Assembly (NCBI RefSeq): GCF_001636055.1
Contig: NZ_CP011789.1
Location: forward strand, 1,612,001 to 1,676,000
Direction of reading: 5' to 3'
Length of the DNA stretch: 64,000 nucleotides
Source: Pseudomonas putida
GTDB lineage: Bacteria > Pseudomonadota > Gammaproteobacteria > Pseudomonadales > Pseudomonadaceae
Below the pieces are notes generated by a model. The model ran no database searches, was not told the origin of the DNA, and was given only the letters and a program-made list of their open reading frames with translations. Numbering within the stretch: the stretch's first letter is position 1; the number at the start of each line of letters is the position of its first letter. Below, one piece after another: positions 1 to 8,596 of the stretch. The translations under genes were made by a program, and so were the position numbers.

Positions 1-527
1 CGCTGAGCGTCGATGACGAAGGCACGCCGACCGAATGCACCACGCTGATCGAGAACGGCATCCTCAAGGGCTACATGCAGGACAAGCTCAATGCCCGCCT
101 GATGGGTATGGCGGTGACCGGCAATGGTCGACGCGAATCCTATGCGCACCTGCCGATGCCGCGCATGACCAACACCTACATGCGTGCCGGCGAGAGTGAC
201 CCGCAGGAGATCATCGCCTCGGTGAAGAAGGGCATCTACTGTGCCAATCTCGGCGGCGGCCAGGTGGACATTACCAGTGGCAAGTTCGTGTTCTCCACCA
301 GCGAGGCGTACCTGATCGAAGACGGCAAGATCACCGCGCCGGTCAAGGGTGCGACCCTGATCGGCAATGGGCCGGAGGCGATGAGCCGGGTGTCGATGGT
401 CGGTAACGACCTGGCCCTGGACAGCGGAGTCGGTACCTGTGGCAAGGATGGGCAGTCGGTGCCGGTTGGTGTTGGCCAGCCGACCCTGAAGCTGGACGCT
501 ATCACCGTGGGCGGTACCGGGGCTTGA
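1..527 (+). CDS. tldD: Metalloprotease TldD, C-terminal part (gene runs off the left edge)
   Basis: The reading frame is open from the first bases of the window and ends at 527, so only about the last 175 residues are present. TldD is the metallopeptidase subunit that works with PmbA (TldE) in peptide maturation and turnover in the cytosol. The HExxxH zinc motif lies upstream of the window. The conserved cysteine in VGTCGKDGQ (codon 438-440) matches the third zinc ligand known in E. coli TldD. The ending typical of the family ([16 protein letters not shown]) is intact. The partner gene pmbA follows after darP, which is read from the other strand. Confidence 0.93.
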   Translation, partial: LSVDDEGTPTECTTLIENGILKGYMQDKLNARLMGMAVTGNGRRESYAHLPMPRMTNTYMRAGESDPQEIIASVKKGIYCANLGGGQVDITSGKFVFSTSEAYLIEDGKITAPVKGATLIGNGPEAMSRVSMVGNDLALDSGVGTCGKDGQSVPVGVGQPTLKLDAITVGGTGA

Positions 528-539
528 TGACAAGCCCTG

Positions 540-655
540 CCTGCAGGAGTGGCCTTGTGTCGCGCAAAGGCCGCCAGGCGGCCTCGAGATCTCGGCGACA
601 CAGACGGGGCTGCCGTGCAGCCCTTTCGCGACGCGATACCGCGCCTACAAGCGGT
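540..655. repeat. Degenerate REP-like inverted repeat
   Basis: The gap between the convergent tldD and darP genes begins with GGAGTGGCCTTGTGTCGCG and ends with a partial inverse (CGCGACGCGATACCGCGCCT). This resembles a common Pseudomonas intergenic repeat. The arms are imperfect, so the assignment rests on resemblance only. Confidence 0.4.
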
Positions 656-667
656 CGGTGGCGGTGC

Positions 668-1189
668 TCAGCGCAGGCCGCGTTGCAGCTCGTCGAGGTC
701 ACGAATGTACTTGAACACCTTGCGCGCAGCGGCAGGCGGCTTGTTCCGCGCCTTTTCGTGCTGGGCATGGCGGATCAGCGAGCGCAGTTGCTGGCGATCG
801 GTATCGGGGAACTCCTGGACGAAGCGCTCGAGGTCTTCGTCGTTGCCGTCGATCAACCGGTCGCGCCAGCGCTCGAGGCCGTGGAAACGTTCGTTGTACT
901 GGCGCGTGGAGCTGTCTATCTGCTCGAGCAGCGCATGGATGGCCTCCAGGTCCTGTACGCGCATCAGCTTGCCGACGAACGACATGTGGCGTTTGCGGGC
1001 ACCGTGGGCGGTGTGTTTGGACGCTTCCTCCAGTGCTTTGCGCAACTCGTCGGTGAGTGGCAGGCGCGCGAGGATATCGGGCTTGAGCGTGGTGAGGCGC
1101 TCGCCGAGTTCGACCAGCGCATGCAGCTCGCGCTTGATCTGGGTCTTGCTTTTTTCGCCGTCGAAGGCGTCGTCGTATGAATCAACCAT
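668..1189 (-). CDS. darP: Dual-action ribosomal maturation protein DarP (YjgA, DUF615)
   Basis: The product is 173 residues when started at the ATG at 1189 ([11 protein letters not shown]). The frame stays open upstream to 1498, but that part overlaps pmbA and is not family-like. DarP (formerly YjgA) binds late 50S ribosomal intermediates and helps maturation of the peptidyl-transferase centre. The sequence shows the family pattern: an acidic N-terminus, KSKTQIKRE, a helical core, and a basic C-terminus (FKYIRDL near the end). It sits on the minus strand between tldD and pmbA, an arrangement I know from other pseudomonads. Functional identity comes from family resemblance. Confidence 0.92.
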   Translation of the reverse strand: MVDSYDDAFDGEKSKTQIKRELHALVELGERLTTLKPDILARLPLTDELRKALEEASKHTAHGARKRHMSFVGKLMRVQDLEAIHALLEQIDSSTRQYNERFHGLERWRDRLIDGNDEDLERFVQEFPDTDRQQLRSLIRHAQHEKARNKPPAAARKVFKYIRDLDELQRGLR

Positions 1190-1298
1190 GGTGGCAGTCC
1201 GCAGGAAATCGCCGCCATGATAACCAGTCGGGGGCCGCTTTGTCCGGCCCGGTCGAAGAATGGCCCTCGCCGAACGCAGAATTTGAGTGGAGAAAACC

Positions 1299-2645
1299 AT
1301 GAGTGCAGTCCAGAGCGTAGGTCCTAAGGACCTGCCAGCGTTGCAGGAGCAGGTCGAGGCGATCGTTGCCGAAGCGCGCCGCCAGGGCGCCAGCGCCTGC
1401 GAGGTGGCGGTTTCGCTGGAGCAGGGCCTGTCCACCAGCGTGCGCCAGCGCGAGGTCGAAACAGTCGAGTTCAACCGCGACCAGGGCTTTGGCATCACCC
1501 TCTACGTGGGCCAGCGCAAGGGCTCGGCCAGTACTTCGGCGAGCGGTCCGGAGGCCATTCGCGAAACAGTGGCTGCTGCATTGGCCATTGCCAAGCACAC
1601 CTCCGAGGATGAGTGCTCGGGCTTGGCCGACGCGGCACTGATGGCGCGTGAAATGCCCGACCTCGACCTCTACCACGATTGGGACATCGAGCCCGAGCGT
1701 GCCATCGAGATGGCCCTGGAGTGCGAGGCGGCCGCCTTCGATGCCGACAAGCGTATTCTCAATGCCGACGGCACCACCCTCAACACGCACCAGGGCGTGC
1801 GGGTGTATGGCAACAGTCACGGCTTCATCGGTGGCTACGCCTCGACGCGCCACAGCCTGAGCTGTGTGATGATCGCCGAAGGCGAAGGGCAGATGCAGCG
1901 CGACTACTGGTATGACGTCAATCGCCAAGGCCAATTGCTGGCCGACCCGCGCAGTATTGGCCAGCGCGCTGCCCAGCGTGCCGCCAGCCGTCTGGGCGCA
2001 CGTCCAGTGCCGACCTGCGAGGTGCCGGTGCTGTTCGCTGCGGAACTGGCTGGCGGGTTGTTCGGCAGCTTCCTGTCGGCGATCTCTGGTGGCAACCTTT
2101 ACCGCAAGTCGTCGTTCCTTGAAGGCACCCTGGGCCAGCGTCTGTTCCCGACCTGGCTGACCATCGACGAGCGTCCGCACATTCCACGTGCGCTGGGCAG
2201 TGCCGCGTTCGACGGCGATGGCCTGGCCACTTATGCCAAACCGTTCATCGACAAGGGCGAACTGGTGTCCTACATCCTGGGTACCTATGCCGGTCGCAAG
2301 CTCAAACTGCCCAGCACCGCCAACGCAGGCGGGGTGCATAACCTGTTCGTCACCCATGGCGTCGAAGACCAGGCTGCACTGATCCGTCGCATGGGGCGCG
2401 GCTTGCTGGTGACCGAACTGATGGGGCATGGCCTGAACATGGTAACTGGCGACTACTCCCGTGGCGCTGCGGGTTTCTGGGTGGAGAACGGTGAAATCCA
2501 GTTCCCGGTCCAGGAAGTGACCATCGCCGGCAATATGAAAGACATGTTCCAGCAGATTGTGGCGATTGGCAGCGATATTGAAACGCGCAGCAATATTCAC
2601 AGCGGTTCAGTGCTGATCGAACGAATGACCGTCGCCGGTAGCTGA
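1299..2645 (+). CDS. pmbA: Metalloprotease PmbA (TldE)
   Basis: The product is 448 residues, the usual PmbA length. I chose the ATG at 1299 because GGAG lies 7 bases upstream; an in-frame GTG at 1287 would overlap that ribosome site. PmbA is the non-zinc partner of TldD; the complex processes microcin-type and other peptides in the cytosol. Recognisable blocks are [14 protein letters not shown] near the start, [13 protein letters not shown] in the middle, and [27 protein letters not shown] near the end, followed by the typical QEVTIAGNM. It is followed by a clear terminator, so it appears to be transcribed alone. Confidence 0.96.
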   Translation: MSAVQSVGPKDLPALQEQVEAIVAEARRQGASACEVAVSLEQGLSTSVRQREVETVEFNRDQGFGITLYVGQRKGSASTSASGPEAIRETVAAALAIAKHTSEDECSGLADAALMAREMPDLDLYHDWDIEPERAIEMALECEAAAFDADKRILNADGTTLNTHQGVRVYGNSHGFIGGYASTRHSLSCVMIAEGEGQMQRDYWYDVNRQGQLLADPRSIGQRAAQRAASRLGARPVPTCEVPVLFAAELAGGLFGSFLSAISGGNLYRKSSFLEGTLGQRLFPTWLTIDERPHIPRALGSAAFDGDGLATYAKPFIDKGELVSYILGTYAGRKLKLPSTANAGGVHNLFVTHGVEDQAALIRRMGRGLLVTELMGHGLNMVTGDYSRGAAGFWVENGEIQFPVQEVTIAGNMKDMFQQIVAIGSDIETRSNIHSGSVLIERMTVAGS

Positions 2646-2674
2646 CGGCGCACCGCTGACCCACGCTTGACGAC

Positions 2675-2702
2675 AAACCCGGCCATCGCGCCGGGTTTTT
2701 TG
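2675..2702 (+). terminator. Rho-independent terminator after pmbA
   Basis: AAACCCGGC and GCCGGGTTT pair around a short loop (CATC region), and the right arm runs into a T tract at 2696-2701. It lies 30 bases after the pmbA stop and separates pmbA from the Fur-controlled operon. Confidence 0.88.
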
Positions 2703-2717
2703 TTTGTGGCTCCGCCC

Positions 2718-2760
2718 TTGAAGTGATTCTAATTATCAATTAATAATGAATATCATTATC
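2718..2760 (+). promoter_or_regulatory. Fur box and promoter of the fagA-fumC-sodA operon
   Basis: AATAATGAATATCATTATC at 2742-2760 matches the 19-bp Fur consensus GATAATGATAATCATTATC at 16 of 19 positions. A weak sigma-70 promoter, TTGAAG (2718-2723) with a 17-base spacer to TAATAA (2741-2746), overlaps it, so bound Fe-Fur would block RNA polymerase. The first gene starts 15 bases downstream. This fits the published Fur control of fagA-fumC-orfX-sodA in P. aeruginosa. Confidence 0.88.
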
Positions 2761-2774
2761 CAGCAACCCCGGCG

Positions 2775-3176
2775 ATGATGTTCATGAAAACCGTCCTCCA
2801 CGAATTGCCCTACCTGGAAAACTGGCGCTGGTTGAGTCGGCGCATCCGCTGTGCCCTCGAGCCGGACGAACCGCGGCTGATCGAACACTATCTGGCCGAG
2901 GGGCGCTATCTGGTCTGTTGCACCGAGACCTCGCCCTGGACCGTGGCGTTGACCTCCTTCCGTCTGCTGCTGGATACCGCCTGCGACCGCATGTTGCCCT
3001 GGCATTGGCGCTGCCAGTGCCTTGATCAGGCCTGGCGCCCGCTGCTTGACCTGCGCAACCTCGACCGTTGCGAGCAGAACGAGCGCTGGCAGCCCTATGC
3101 GATGCAACTGGCCAGTTGCGTGTTGCTGCCTTCGATTTCCCTCGATGAACTGATGCAAGGATCCGATGATGAGTAA
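2775..3176 (+). CDS. fagA: Fur-associated protein FagA
   Basis: This 133-residue protein is the first gene after the Fur box and overlaps the start of fumC. Its position matches fagA of the P. aeruginosa fagA-fumC-orfX-sodA operon, and that is the main basis of the call. It is rich in Trp, Arg, Leu and Cys (LENWRWLSRRIR near residue 15; CCTETSPW near residue 50). There is no signal peptide or clear enzyme motif. The biochemical role is unknown; expression under iron limitation is expected. The start is uncertain: ATGs at 2775, 2778 and 2784 are in frame, and none has a convincing ribosome site. Confidence 0.82.
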   Translation: MMFMKTVLHELPYLENWRWLSRRIRCALEPDEPRLIEHYLAEGRYLVCCTETSPWTVALTSFRLLLDTACDRMLPWHWRCQCLDQAWRPLLDLRNLDRCEQNERWQPYAMQLASCVLLPSISLDELMQGSDDE

Positions 3177-4545
3177 TACCCGTATCGAGCGTGACAGCAT
3201 GGGCGAACTGCAGGTGCCTGCCCAGGCGCTATATGGTGCCCAGACCCAGCGCGCGGTCGACAACTTCCCGGTCAGCGGCCAGCGCATGCCGCTGCAGTTC
3301 ATTCGGGCACTGCTGTTGGCCAAGGCCGCAGCAGCCAAGGCCAACATCGCGCTGGAGCAACTGAGCGCGGAGCAGGGCGGTGCCATCGTCAAGGCGGTCG
3401 AGCAACTGCTGGCCGAGGACTTCATCCAGCATTTCCCGGTGGACGTGTTCCAGACCGGCTCCGGCACCAGCTCCAACATGAACGCCAACGAGGTCATCGC
3501 AACCCTGGCCAGTCGTGTGCTGGGTGACGAGATCAACGCCAACGACCATGTCAATTGCGGTCAGAGCAGCAACGACATCATTCCGACCACCATTCATGTC
3601 AGCGCGGCGCTGGCCCTGCACGAGCAACTGCTGCCGGCGCTGGGGCATCTGGTTCAGGTGATCGAGGCCAAGGCTGTCGAGGTTCACCGTTACGTCAAGA
3701 CCGGCCGCACCCACCTGATGGATGCCATGCCGGTCCGCATGAGTCAGGTCCTGGGGGGCTGGGCGGCACAGATCAAGGGTGCCCAAGCGCATCTGGAAGC
3801 CACCTTGCCCGCCCTGCAGGCGCTGGCCCAGGGCGGCACAGCGGTCGGCACCGGGATCAATGCCCACCCGCAATTCGCCGTGGGCTTTGCCCGTGAACTG
3901 AGCGACCTGACCCGTATCCCGTTCACCCCTGGGGAAAACCTGTTCGCCCTGATCGGCTCCCAGGACACGGCCGTGGCGTTGTCCGGCCAGCTCAAGACCA
4001 CCGCTGTCGCGCTGATGAAGATCGCCAACGACCTGCGCTGGATGAACTCAGGCCCCCTGGCCGGGCTTGGCGAAATCGAGCTCGAGGGGCTGCAACCGGG
4101 CTCTTCGATCATGCCGGGCAAGGTCAACCCGGTGATTCCCGAGGCCACTGCGATGGTTGCCGCGCAGGTTATCGGCAACGACGCGACCATCGCCGTCGCC
4201 GGCCAGTCGGGTAATTTCGAACTCAATGTCATGCTGCCGGTGATCGCCCGCAACTTGCTGGAGAGCATCGAGCTGATGGCCAATGCCAGTCGCCTGCTGG
4301 CAGATAAGGCGATCGCCAGCTTCAAGGTCAATGAGCCGAAGCTCAAGGAGGCGCTGTCGCGCAATCCGATCCTGGTCACGGCACTGAACCCGATCATCGG
4401 CTACCTCAAGGCCGCCGAGATTGCCAAGACCGCCTACAAGCAAGGTCGCCCGATCGTGGAGGTGGCGCTGGAGCATACCGACTTGTCGCGTGATCAGCTC
4501 GAGGCCCTGCTGGATCCGGAAAAACTCACCGCTGGCGGTATCTGA
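3166..4545 (+). CDS. fumC: Fumarate hydratase class II (iron-independent)
   Basis: The product is 459 residues, standard for class II fumarases. It interconverts fumarate and malate in the TCA cycle without an iron-sulfur cluster, so it can replace the Fe-S fumarase when iron is short. The superfamily signature GSSIMPGKVNP is present near residue 317, with TGSGTSSNMN near residue 100 and QSSNDIIPTTIH near residue 140. AAGGA lies just upstream of the start, which overlaps fagA by 11 bases; ATG 3166 or 3169 could be used. Cotranscription with fagA, orfX and sodA under Fur is likely. Confidence 0.97.
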   Translation: MMSNTRIERDSMGELQVPAQALYGAQTQRAVDNFPVSGQRMPLQFIRALLLAKAAAAKANIALEQLSAEQGGAIVKAVEQLLAEDFIQHFPVDVFQTGSGTSSNMNANEVIATLASRVLGDEINANDHVNCGQSSNDIIPTTIHVSAALALHEQLLPALGHLVQVIEAKAVEVHRYVKTGRTHLMDAMPVRMSQVLGGWAAQIKGAQAHLEATLPALQALAQGGTAVGTGINAHPQFAVGFARELSDLTRIPFTPGENLFALIGSQDTAVALSGQLKTTAVALMKIANDLRWMNSGPLAGLGEIELEGLQPGSSIMPGKVNPVIPEATAMVAAQVIGNDATIAVAGQSGNFELNVMLPVIARNLLESIELMANASRLLADKAIASFKVNEPKLKEALSRNPILVTALNPIIGYLKAAEIAKTAYKQGRPIVEVALEHTDLSRDQLEALLDPEKLTAGGI

Positions 4546-4573
4546 TCCACGGTCCTCGCCCAGGAGACACGTC

Positions 4574-5035
4574 ATGCAGCATTGGAAACGCACTACGGAA
4601 ACCGCTAATCGCCTGTTCGACCAAGGCGAACTGGTAGACGCCCGGGAGCACTACCTGCAAGCCCTGGCCCTGGCGCAGGTGCTGTTCGAGCGCTGGCATG
4701 ACGTTGACGAGGCGGTGGCGGCCTTTGTCATCGCCCACCACAACCTGGCTGACCTGCACCTGCGCCTGAATCAGCCCCACGAAAGCGCCGATTACCTGTG
4801 TGCGGCCCATCAGCGGCTGCTACAGGCCAGTCAGGAGCCGCGCCTGCCCCAGGTCCTGCGTGATGCCGCGTTGCGCCACAGCGGGCGTACCTACACCGAG
4901 CTGTTGAGCTTTATCGCCGAATACGGCCAGTACCCACGCACCGAGCGCTTGCTCAATCGCCATGTGCCTGAAGCGAGCGAACTGGCTGCCCGGCCGGATG
5001 CCACCCACCGTTCACCTGCATACGGAATTCACTGA
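4574..5035 (+). CDS. Hypothetical protein OrfX of the fumC-sodA operon
   Basis: This 153-residue protein lies between fumC and sodA, the place of orfX in the P. aeruginosa operon. The start at 4574 has AGGAGA about 7 bases upstream (4561-4566); the longer open frame to 4421 lies inside fumC. The sequence is mostly helical with tetratricopeptide-like spacing ([20 protein letters not shown], then [11 protein letters not shown]). That suggests a protein-interaction scaffold, but no function is established. Its stop is one base before the sodA start, so translation is probably coupled. Confidence 0.82.
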   Translation: MQHWKRTTETANRLFDQGELVDAREHYLQALALAQVLFERWHDVDEAVAAFVIAHHNLADLHLRLNQPHESADYLCAAHQRLLQASQEPRLPQVLRDAALRHSGRTYTELLSFIAEYGQYPRTERLLNRHVPEASELAARPDATHRSPAYGIH

Positions 5036-5036
5036 C

Positions 5037-5648
5037 ATGCCCCACACCTTGCCTGCACTGCCTTACGCCTACGATGCGCTGGAGCCGCACATCGATACCC
5101 AGACCATGGAGATTCACCACAGCAAGCACCACCAGACCTATGTGAACAACCTCAACGCCGCCATCGAAGGGACCGAGTGGGCCGAATGGCCGATCGACAA
5201 GCTGGTCGGCGCGGTCAAGCAGTTGCCCGAAAAGCTGCAAGGAGCGGTGATCAATCAGGGCGGCGGCCACGCCAACCATGCGTTGTTCTGGACCGTGATG
5301 TCACCCAAGGGCGGTGGTCAACCCCAGGGGCAGGTCGCCCAGGCCATCGATACGCAGCTCGGCGGCTTCGAGGCGTTCAAGGAGGCGTTCACCAAGGCCG
5401 CGCTGACCCGTTTCGGCAGTGGTTGGGCCTGGCTCAGCGTGACCCCGGCCAAGACGCTGGTGGTGGAGAGCAGCGGCAACCAGGACAGTCCGCTGATGCA
5501 CGGCAACACACCGATCCTGGGGTTGGACGTGTGGGAGCACGCTTACTACCTGAAGTACCAGAACCGTCGTCCGGAATACATCGGTGCCTTCTACAACGTC
5601 GTCGATTGGACGGAAGTTGAGCGTCGCTACCTTGAAGCCCTGAAGTGA
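5037..5648 (+). CDS. sodA: Superoxide dismutase [Mn], SodA
   Basis: The product is 203 residues. It converts superoxide to hydrogen peroxide and oxygen in the cytosol. Metal ligands expected for Fe/Mn SODs are visible: His in MEIHHSKHH near residue 27, His in NHALFW near residue 81, and the Asp and His of LDVWEHAYY near residues 162-166. [10 protein letters not shown] plus the position in a Fur-repressed operon point to the manganese type, made when iron is scarce. The ATG at 5037 directly follows the orfX stop; the open frame upstream to 4962 is not SOD-like. Confidence 0.96.
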   Translation: MPHTLPALPYAYDALEPHIDTQTMEIHHSKHHQTYVNNLNAAIEGTEWAEWPIDKLVGAVKQLPEKLQGAVINQGGGHANHALFWTVMSPKGGGQPQGQVAQAIDTQLGGFEAFKEAFTKAALTRFGSGWAWLSVTPAKTLVVESSGNQDSPLMHGNTPILGLDVWEHAYYLKYQNRRPEYIGAFYNVVDWTEVERRYLEALK

Positions 5649-5659
5649 GTCGATCTGTC

Positions 5660-6553
5660 ATGCGCTCCGAGGTGATGTCTGTCAGCAGTGTGCGCCTGTT
5701 CCGACTGGCGCTTGGGACTTTGCTGTTGCTTGTCGGAACCGCGCTGTTGGTGGCGCGGGGCATCGCCTGGTTGGACCTGGAGCCGCGCATGTTACGTGCG
5801 CTTGAAGGCGGTGCATTGTGCGCACTGGGCACGGCGCTGGGCGCGGTACCGGTGCTGGTGATCCGCAACATGCCTGTGGCGGTAGCTGACACCTTGCTTG
5901 GCTTCGGTGCTGGGGTGATGTTGGCAGCCACCGCGTTCTCTCTGATCATCCCGGGCCTTGATGCGGCTCAGTCCATTGGCTTCAGCCCTTGGGGCGCCGG
6001 TGGCCTGGTCAGTGCCGGGTTGTTGTTCGGGGCGCTGTGCCTGTTCCTGGTCGACTTGAGAATCTCCGGGGTTTCGCCGGAGTCCATGGTCGGGCAAGGC
6101 AATCAGCCGGTGATCGCTGCGCGGATCTGGCTGTTCGTGGCCGCGATCATCGCGCACAACATCCCGGAAGGCATGGCTATTGGTGTTTCCGCTGGCGGCG
6201 GCATGCCAGACGCCGACAGCCTGGCCATGGGCATTGCCTTGCAGGACGTGCCGGAGGGGCTGGTGATCGCGTTGGTGTTGGCGGGGGCTGGGATGTCGCG
6301 GTTCAAGGCCTTCCTGATCGGTGCTGCATCCGGGCTGGTGGAGCCGGTGGCGGCGGTGATCTGTGCCTGGCTGGTGAATGTTGCCGAGCTGCTGCTACCG
6401 CTTGGGCTTGCGTGTGCGGCAGGAGCGATGTTGCTGGTGGTGACCCAGGAAATCATTCCCGAGTCACGCAGCAATGGCAATCATCGCCTGGCAAGCCTGG
6501 GGTTATGCATCGGCTTCTGCCTGATGATGGTGATGGACACTGCGATGTCCTGA
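5660..6553 (+). CDS. ZIP-family metal transporter
   Basis: This 297-residue membrane protein has about eight hydrophobic segments. The two hallmark metal-binding motifs of ZIP carriers are present: HNIPEG near residue 166 and LQDVPEG near residue 195. ZIP proteins move divalent metals (Zn, Mn, Fe) into the cytosol. The frame opens at GTG 5645, overlapping the sodA stop; I prefer ATG 5660, and ATG 5675 is also possible. It follows sodA with no terminator, so it probably belongs to the Fur operon. That makes manganese import for SodA an attractive guess, but the sequence does not show the substrate. Confidence 0.87.
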   Translation: MRSEVMSVSSVRLFRLALGTLLLLVGTALLVARGIAWLDLEPRMLRALEGGALCALGTALGAVPVLVIRNMPVAVADTLLGFGAGVMLAATAFSLIIPGLDAAQSIGFSPWGAGGLVSAGLLFGALCLFLVDLRISGVSPESMVGQGNQPVIAARIWLFVAAIIAHNIPEGMAIGVSAGGGMPDADSLAMGIALQDVPEGLVIALVLAGAGMSRFKAFLIGAASGLVEPVAAVICAWLVNVAELLLPLGLACAAGAMLLVVTQEIIPESRSNGNHRLASLGLCIGFCLMMVMDTAMS

Positions 6554-6582
6554 GGCTGTCAGGCAAGGGACGGGGCGGGAGC

Positions 6583-6855
6583 TTACTCGCCTTCGTCGAA
6601 ATAATTGTTGATCAGCGCCACCAGTGCATCCAGTGCGTCGTTGTCCTGCTCGCCTTCGGTATGCAGGTGCACTTGGGTGCCTTTGCCCGCGGCCAGCATC
6701 ATCACTGCCATGATGCTCTTGCCGTCCACCAGCTTGTCGGGGGCTCGCCCGACCCGAACCTGGCAGGGGAACTTCCCGGCCACGCCGACGAACTTGGCTG
6801 CCGCCCGGGCGTGCAGGCCCAGCTTGTTGATGATGGTGATTTCGCGGGCGGGCAT
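6583..6855 (-). CDS. ptsO: Phosphocarrier protein NPr of the nitrogen PTS
   Basis: The product is 90 residues, an HPr-like protein. NPr passes phosphate from PtsP (EI-Ntr) to PtsN (EIIA-Ntr). The phosphorylation site is His15 in LGLHARAA, and the regulatory-type serine is in DGKSIMAVMML. I start at the ATG at 6855 (MPAREITI), since the longer frame overlaps rapZ. It is the last gene of the rpoN-hpf-ptsN-rapZ-ptsO block and converges with the ZIP transporter gene. Confidence 0.95.
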   Translation of the reverse strand: MPAREITIINKLGLHARAAAKFVGVAGKFPCQVRVGRAPDKLVDGKSIMAVMMLAAGKGTQVHLHTEGEQDNDALDALVALINNYFDEGE

Positions 6856-6875
6856 CGTGGGGTGGATCCTGTGGG

Positions 6876-7730
6876 TTAGAGGTCGCGGTGACGGACCTGG
6901 ACGTTTTTCAGGGTTTGCTGCAGCAGTTGTCCGAGGCGCTCGGTGATATAGACAGAGCGGTGGTGTCCGCCGGTGCAGCCGATGGCGATGGTGACGTAGG
7001 CGCGGTTGCTGGCGGCAAAGCGCGGTAGCCACTTCAACAGGTAGCTGGAGATGTCCTGGAACATTTCCTCGACGTCCGGTTGTGCTGCCAGGTACTCGAT
7101 CACTGGCGCTTCAAGGCCAGAGTGCTCGCGCAACTCGGGTTTCCAGTAAGGGTTTGGCAGGCAGCGCACGTCGAACACCAGATCGGCGTCCACCGGCATG
7201 CCGCGTTTGAAACCGAAGGATTCGACGAGAAAAGCGGTGCCGGGTTCAGGCTGGTTGAGCAGGCGCAGCTTGATCGAGTCACGCAGCTGGTAAAGATTAA
7301 GGCTGGTGGTATCGATCTTGAGGTCGGCGAGGTCGGCGATGGGGCCGAGCAGTTCGCTTTCGACGCGGATCGCTTCGGCGAGCGAACGGTCCGCGTTGGT
7401 CAGCGGGTGGCGACGGCGGGTTTCGGAGAACCGCTTGAGCAGCGTGTCCTCGTCGGCGTCCAGGTACAGCACGTCACACTGGATGTGACGCGCGCGAGCG
7501 TCCTCGAGCAATTCGGGGAAGCGCGACAGATGGCTTGGCAGGTTGCGCGCATCGATGGACACGGCGACCTTGGGTTGCATCAGTTCGGTATTGATCAGCG
7601 CGTTTTCCGCCAACTGCGGCAGCAACCCGGCGGGCAGGTTGTCGATGCAGTAGTAGCCGTTGTCTTCCAGCACATCGAGCGCGGTGCTCTTGCCGGAGCC
7701 GGACCGGCCGCTGACGATGATCAGGCGCAT
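6876..7730 (-). CDS. rapZ: RNase adapter protein RapZ (YvcJ family)
   Basis: The product is 284 residues. It has a P-loop GRSGSGKST at residues 8-16 and a C-terminal domain ending in [12 protein letters not shown] and LGQLL. In E. coli RapZ guides RNase E to the small RNA GlmZ and so tunes glucosamine-6-phosphate synthesis; whether this pathway exists in Pseudomonas cannot be read here. It binds nucleotides and lies between ptsN and ptsO, its usual place. The gap to ptsN is only 2 bases. Confidence 0.94.
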   Translation of the reverse strand: MRLIIVSGRSGSGKSTALDVLEDNGYYCIDNLPAGLLPQLAENALINTELMQPKVAVSIDARNLPSHLSRFPELLEDARARHIQCDVLYLDADEDTLLKRFSETRRRHPLTNADRSLAEAIRVESELLGPIADLADLKIDTTSLNLYQLRDSIKLRLLNQPEPGTAFLVESFGFKRGMPVDADLVFDVRCLPNPYWKPELREHSGLEAPVIEYLAAQPDVEEMFQDISSYLLKWLPRFAASNRAYVTIAIGCTGGHHRSVYITERLGQLLQQTLKNVQVRHRDL

Positions 7731-7732
7731 GT

Positions 7733-8197
7733 TCAGTGCTCGTTCTGTGCGTCCAGGACTACCTGGTAGAGGGCTTCGCTGCTGTCGGCGGCACGCAGGC
7801 GATCACGGACTTCCTTGCGATCGAGCATGCTGGCGATCTGGCGCAGCAGTTCGAGGTGGGCATCGGTGGCCGCTTCCGGGACCAGCAGCACGAACAGCAG
7901 GTCTACAGGGGCGCCGTCGATGGCGTCGTAGTCGATGGGAGCGTCCAGATGCAGCAGGGCGCTGACGGGGGCAGTACAACCTTCCAGGCGGCAGTGTGGA
8001 ATGGCGATGCCATTACCGAAACCGGTGGAGCCCAGTTTTTCGCGAGCGATGAGCTTTTCGAAGACGTCTTGCATCGCAAGCTCAGGTACTTGCTCGGCAA
8101 TCAGGTTGGCGACCTTTTCCAGGGCGCGCTTCTTGCTGCCGCCCGGCACGTTCACGAGGGAACGGCCGGGGGTCAGGATGGTTTCAAGTCGGATCAT
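7733..8197 (-). CDS. ptsN: Nitrogen PTS EIIA component PtsN
   Basis: The product is 154 residues. It takes phosphate from NPr and regulates potassium, carbon and nitrogen functions by protein contacts rather than by sugar transport. The active-site histidine is His68 in [13 protein letters not shown]. The rest follows the EIIA-Ntr/fructose fold ([19 protein letters not shown] in the second half). It lies 12 bases after hpf and 2 bases before rapZ in a single transcription unit with rpoN. Confidence 0.96.
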   Translation of the reverse strand: MIRLETILTPGRSLVNVPGGSKKRALEKVANLIAEQVPELAMQDVFEKLIAREKLGSTGFGNGIAIPHCRLEGCTAPVSALLHLDAPIDYDAIDGAPVDLLFVLLVPEAATDAHLELLRQIASMLDRKEVRDRLRAADSSEALYQVVLDAQNEH

Positions 8198-8209
8198 GGA
8201 TGAGGGGGA

Positions 8210-8518
8210 TCAGCGGGCAGCTGCACCTTGCAGCAGGCTTTGCTGTTTTTCCTTGTGTTTTTTCAGTTGGCGGTCGAGCTTGTCAGCCAGTGCGTCGATC
8301 GCGGCATACATGTCTTGGTGTTCAGCGTTGGCGACCACTTCGCCGCCGGGAATCTGGAGTGTCGCTTCAACCTTCTGCTGCAGCTTTTCGACTTTCATGA
8401 TCACCGTTGCATTGGTGATCTTGTCGAAATGTCCTTCCACGCGGGCGAGCTTCTCGAGCACGTATTCGCGCAGTGGTTGGGTGACTTCTACATGCTGGCC
8501 ACTGATGTTGACTTGCAT
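8210..8518 (-). CDS. hpf: Ribosome hibernation-promoting factor, short form
   Basis: The product is 102 residues (MQVNISGQHVEVT start, ATG at 8518). Short HPF binds the 30S subunit and, in gamma-proteobacteria, helps form 100S inactive ribosome dimers in stationary phase. The family pattern is clear: VLEKLARVEGHF near residue 25, HADMY-like AEHQDMYAAIDALADKL near residue 70, and a basic tail. It has no long C-terminal domain. It follows rpoN after 78 bases that contain a hairpin, and heads ptsN-rapZ-ptsO. Confidence 0.94.
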   Translation of the reverse strand: MQVNISGQHVEVTQPLREYVLEKLARVEGHFDKITNATVIMKVEKLQQKVEATLQIPGGEVVANAEHQDMYAAIDALADKLDRQLKKHKEKQQSLLQGAAAR

Positions 8519-8550
8519 ACAGCTTCTCCTTTGTTGCCCGTGCATAAAGA

Positions 8551-8569
8551 GGCAGGTATTGCACCTGCC
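8551..8569 (-). other. Hairpin between rpoN and hpf
   Basis: GGCAGGT and ACCTGCC form a perfect 7-bp stem around a 5-base loop. There is no T tract, so it is not a clear terminator. It may affect processing or stability of the rpoN-hpf message; this is inference. Confidence 0.4.
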
Positions 8570-8596
8570 ACTGAAACGCTGTGGCACATCCCGGCG

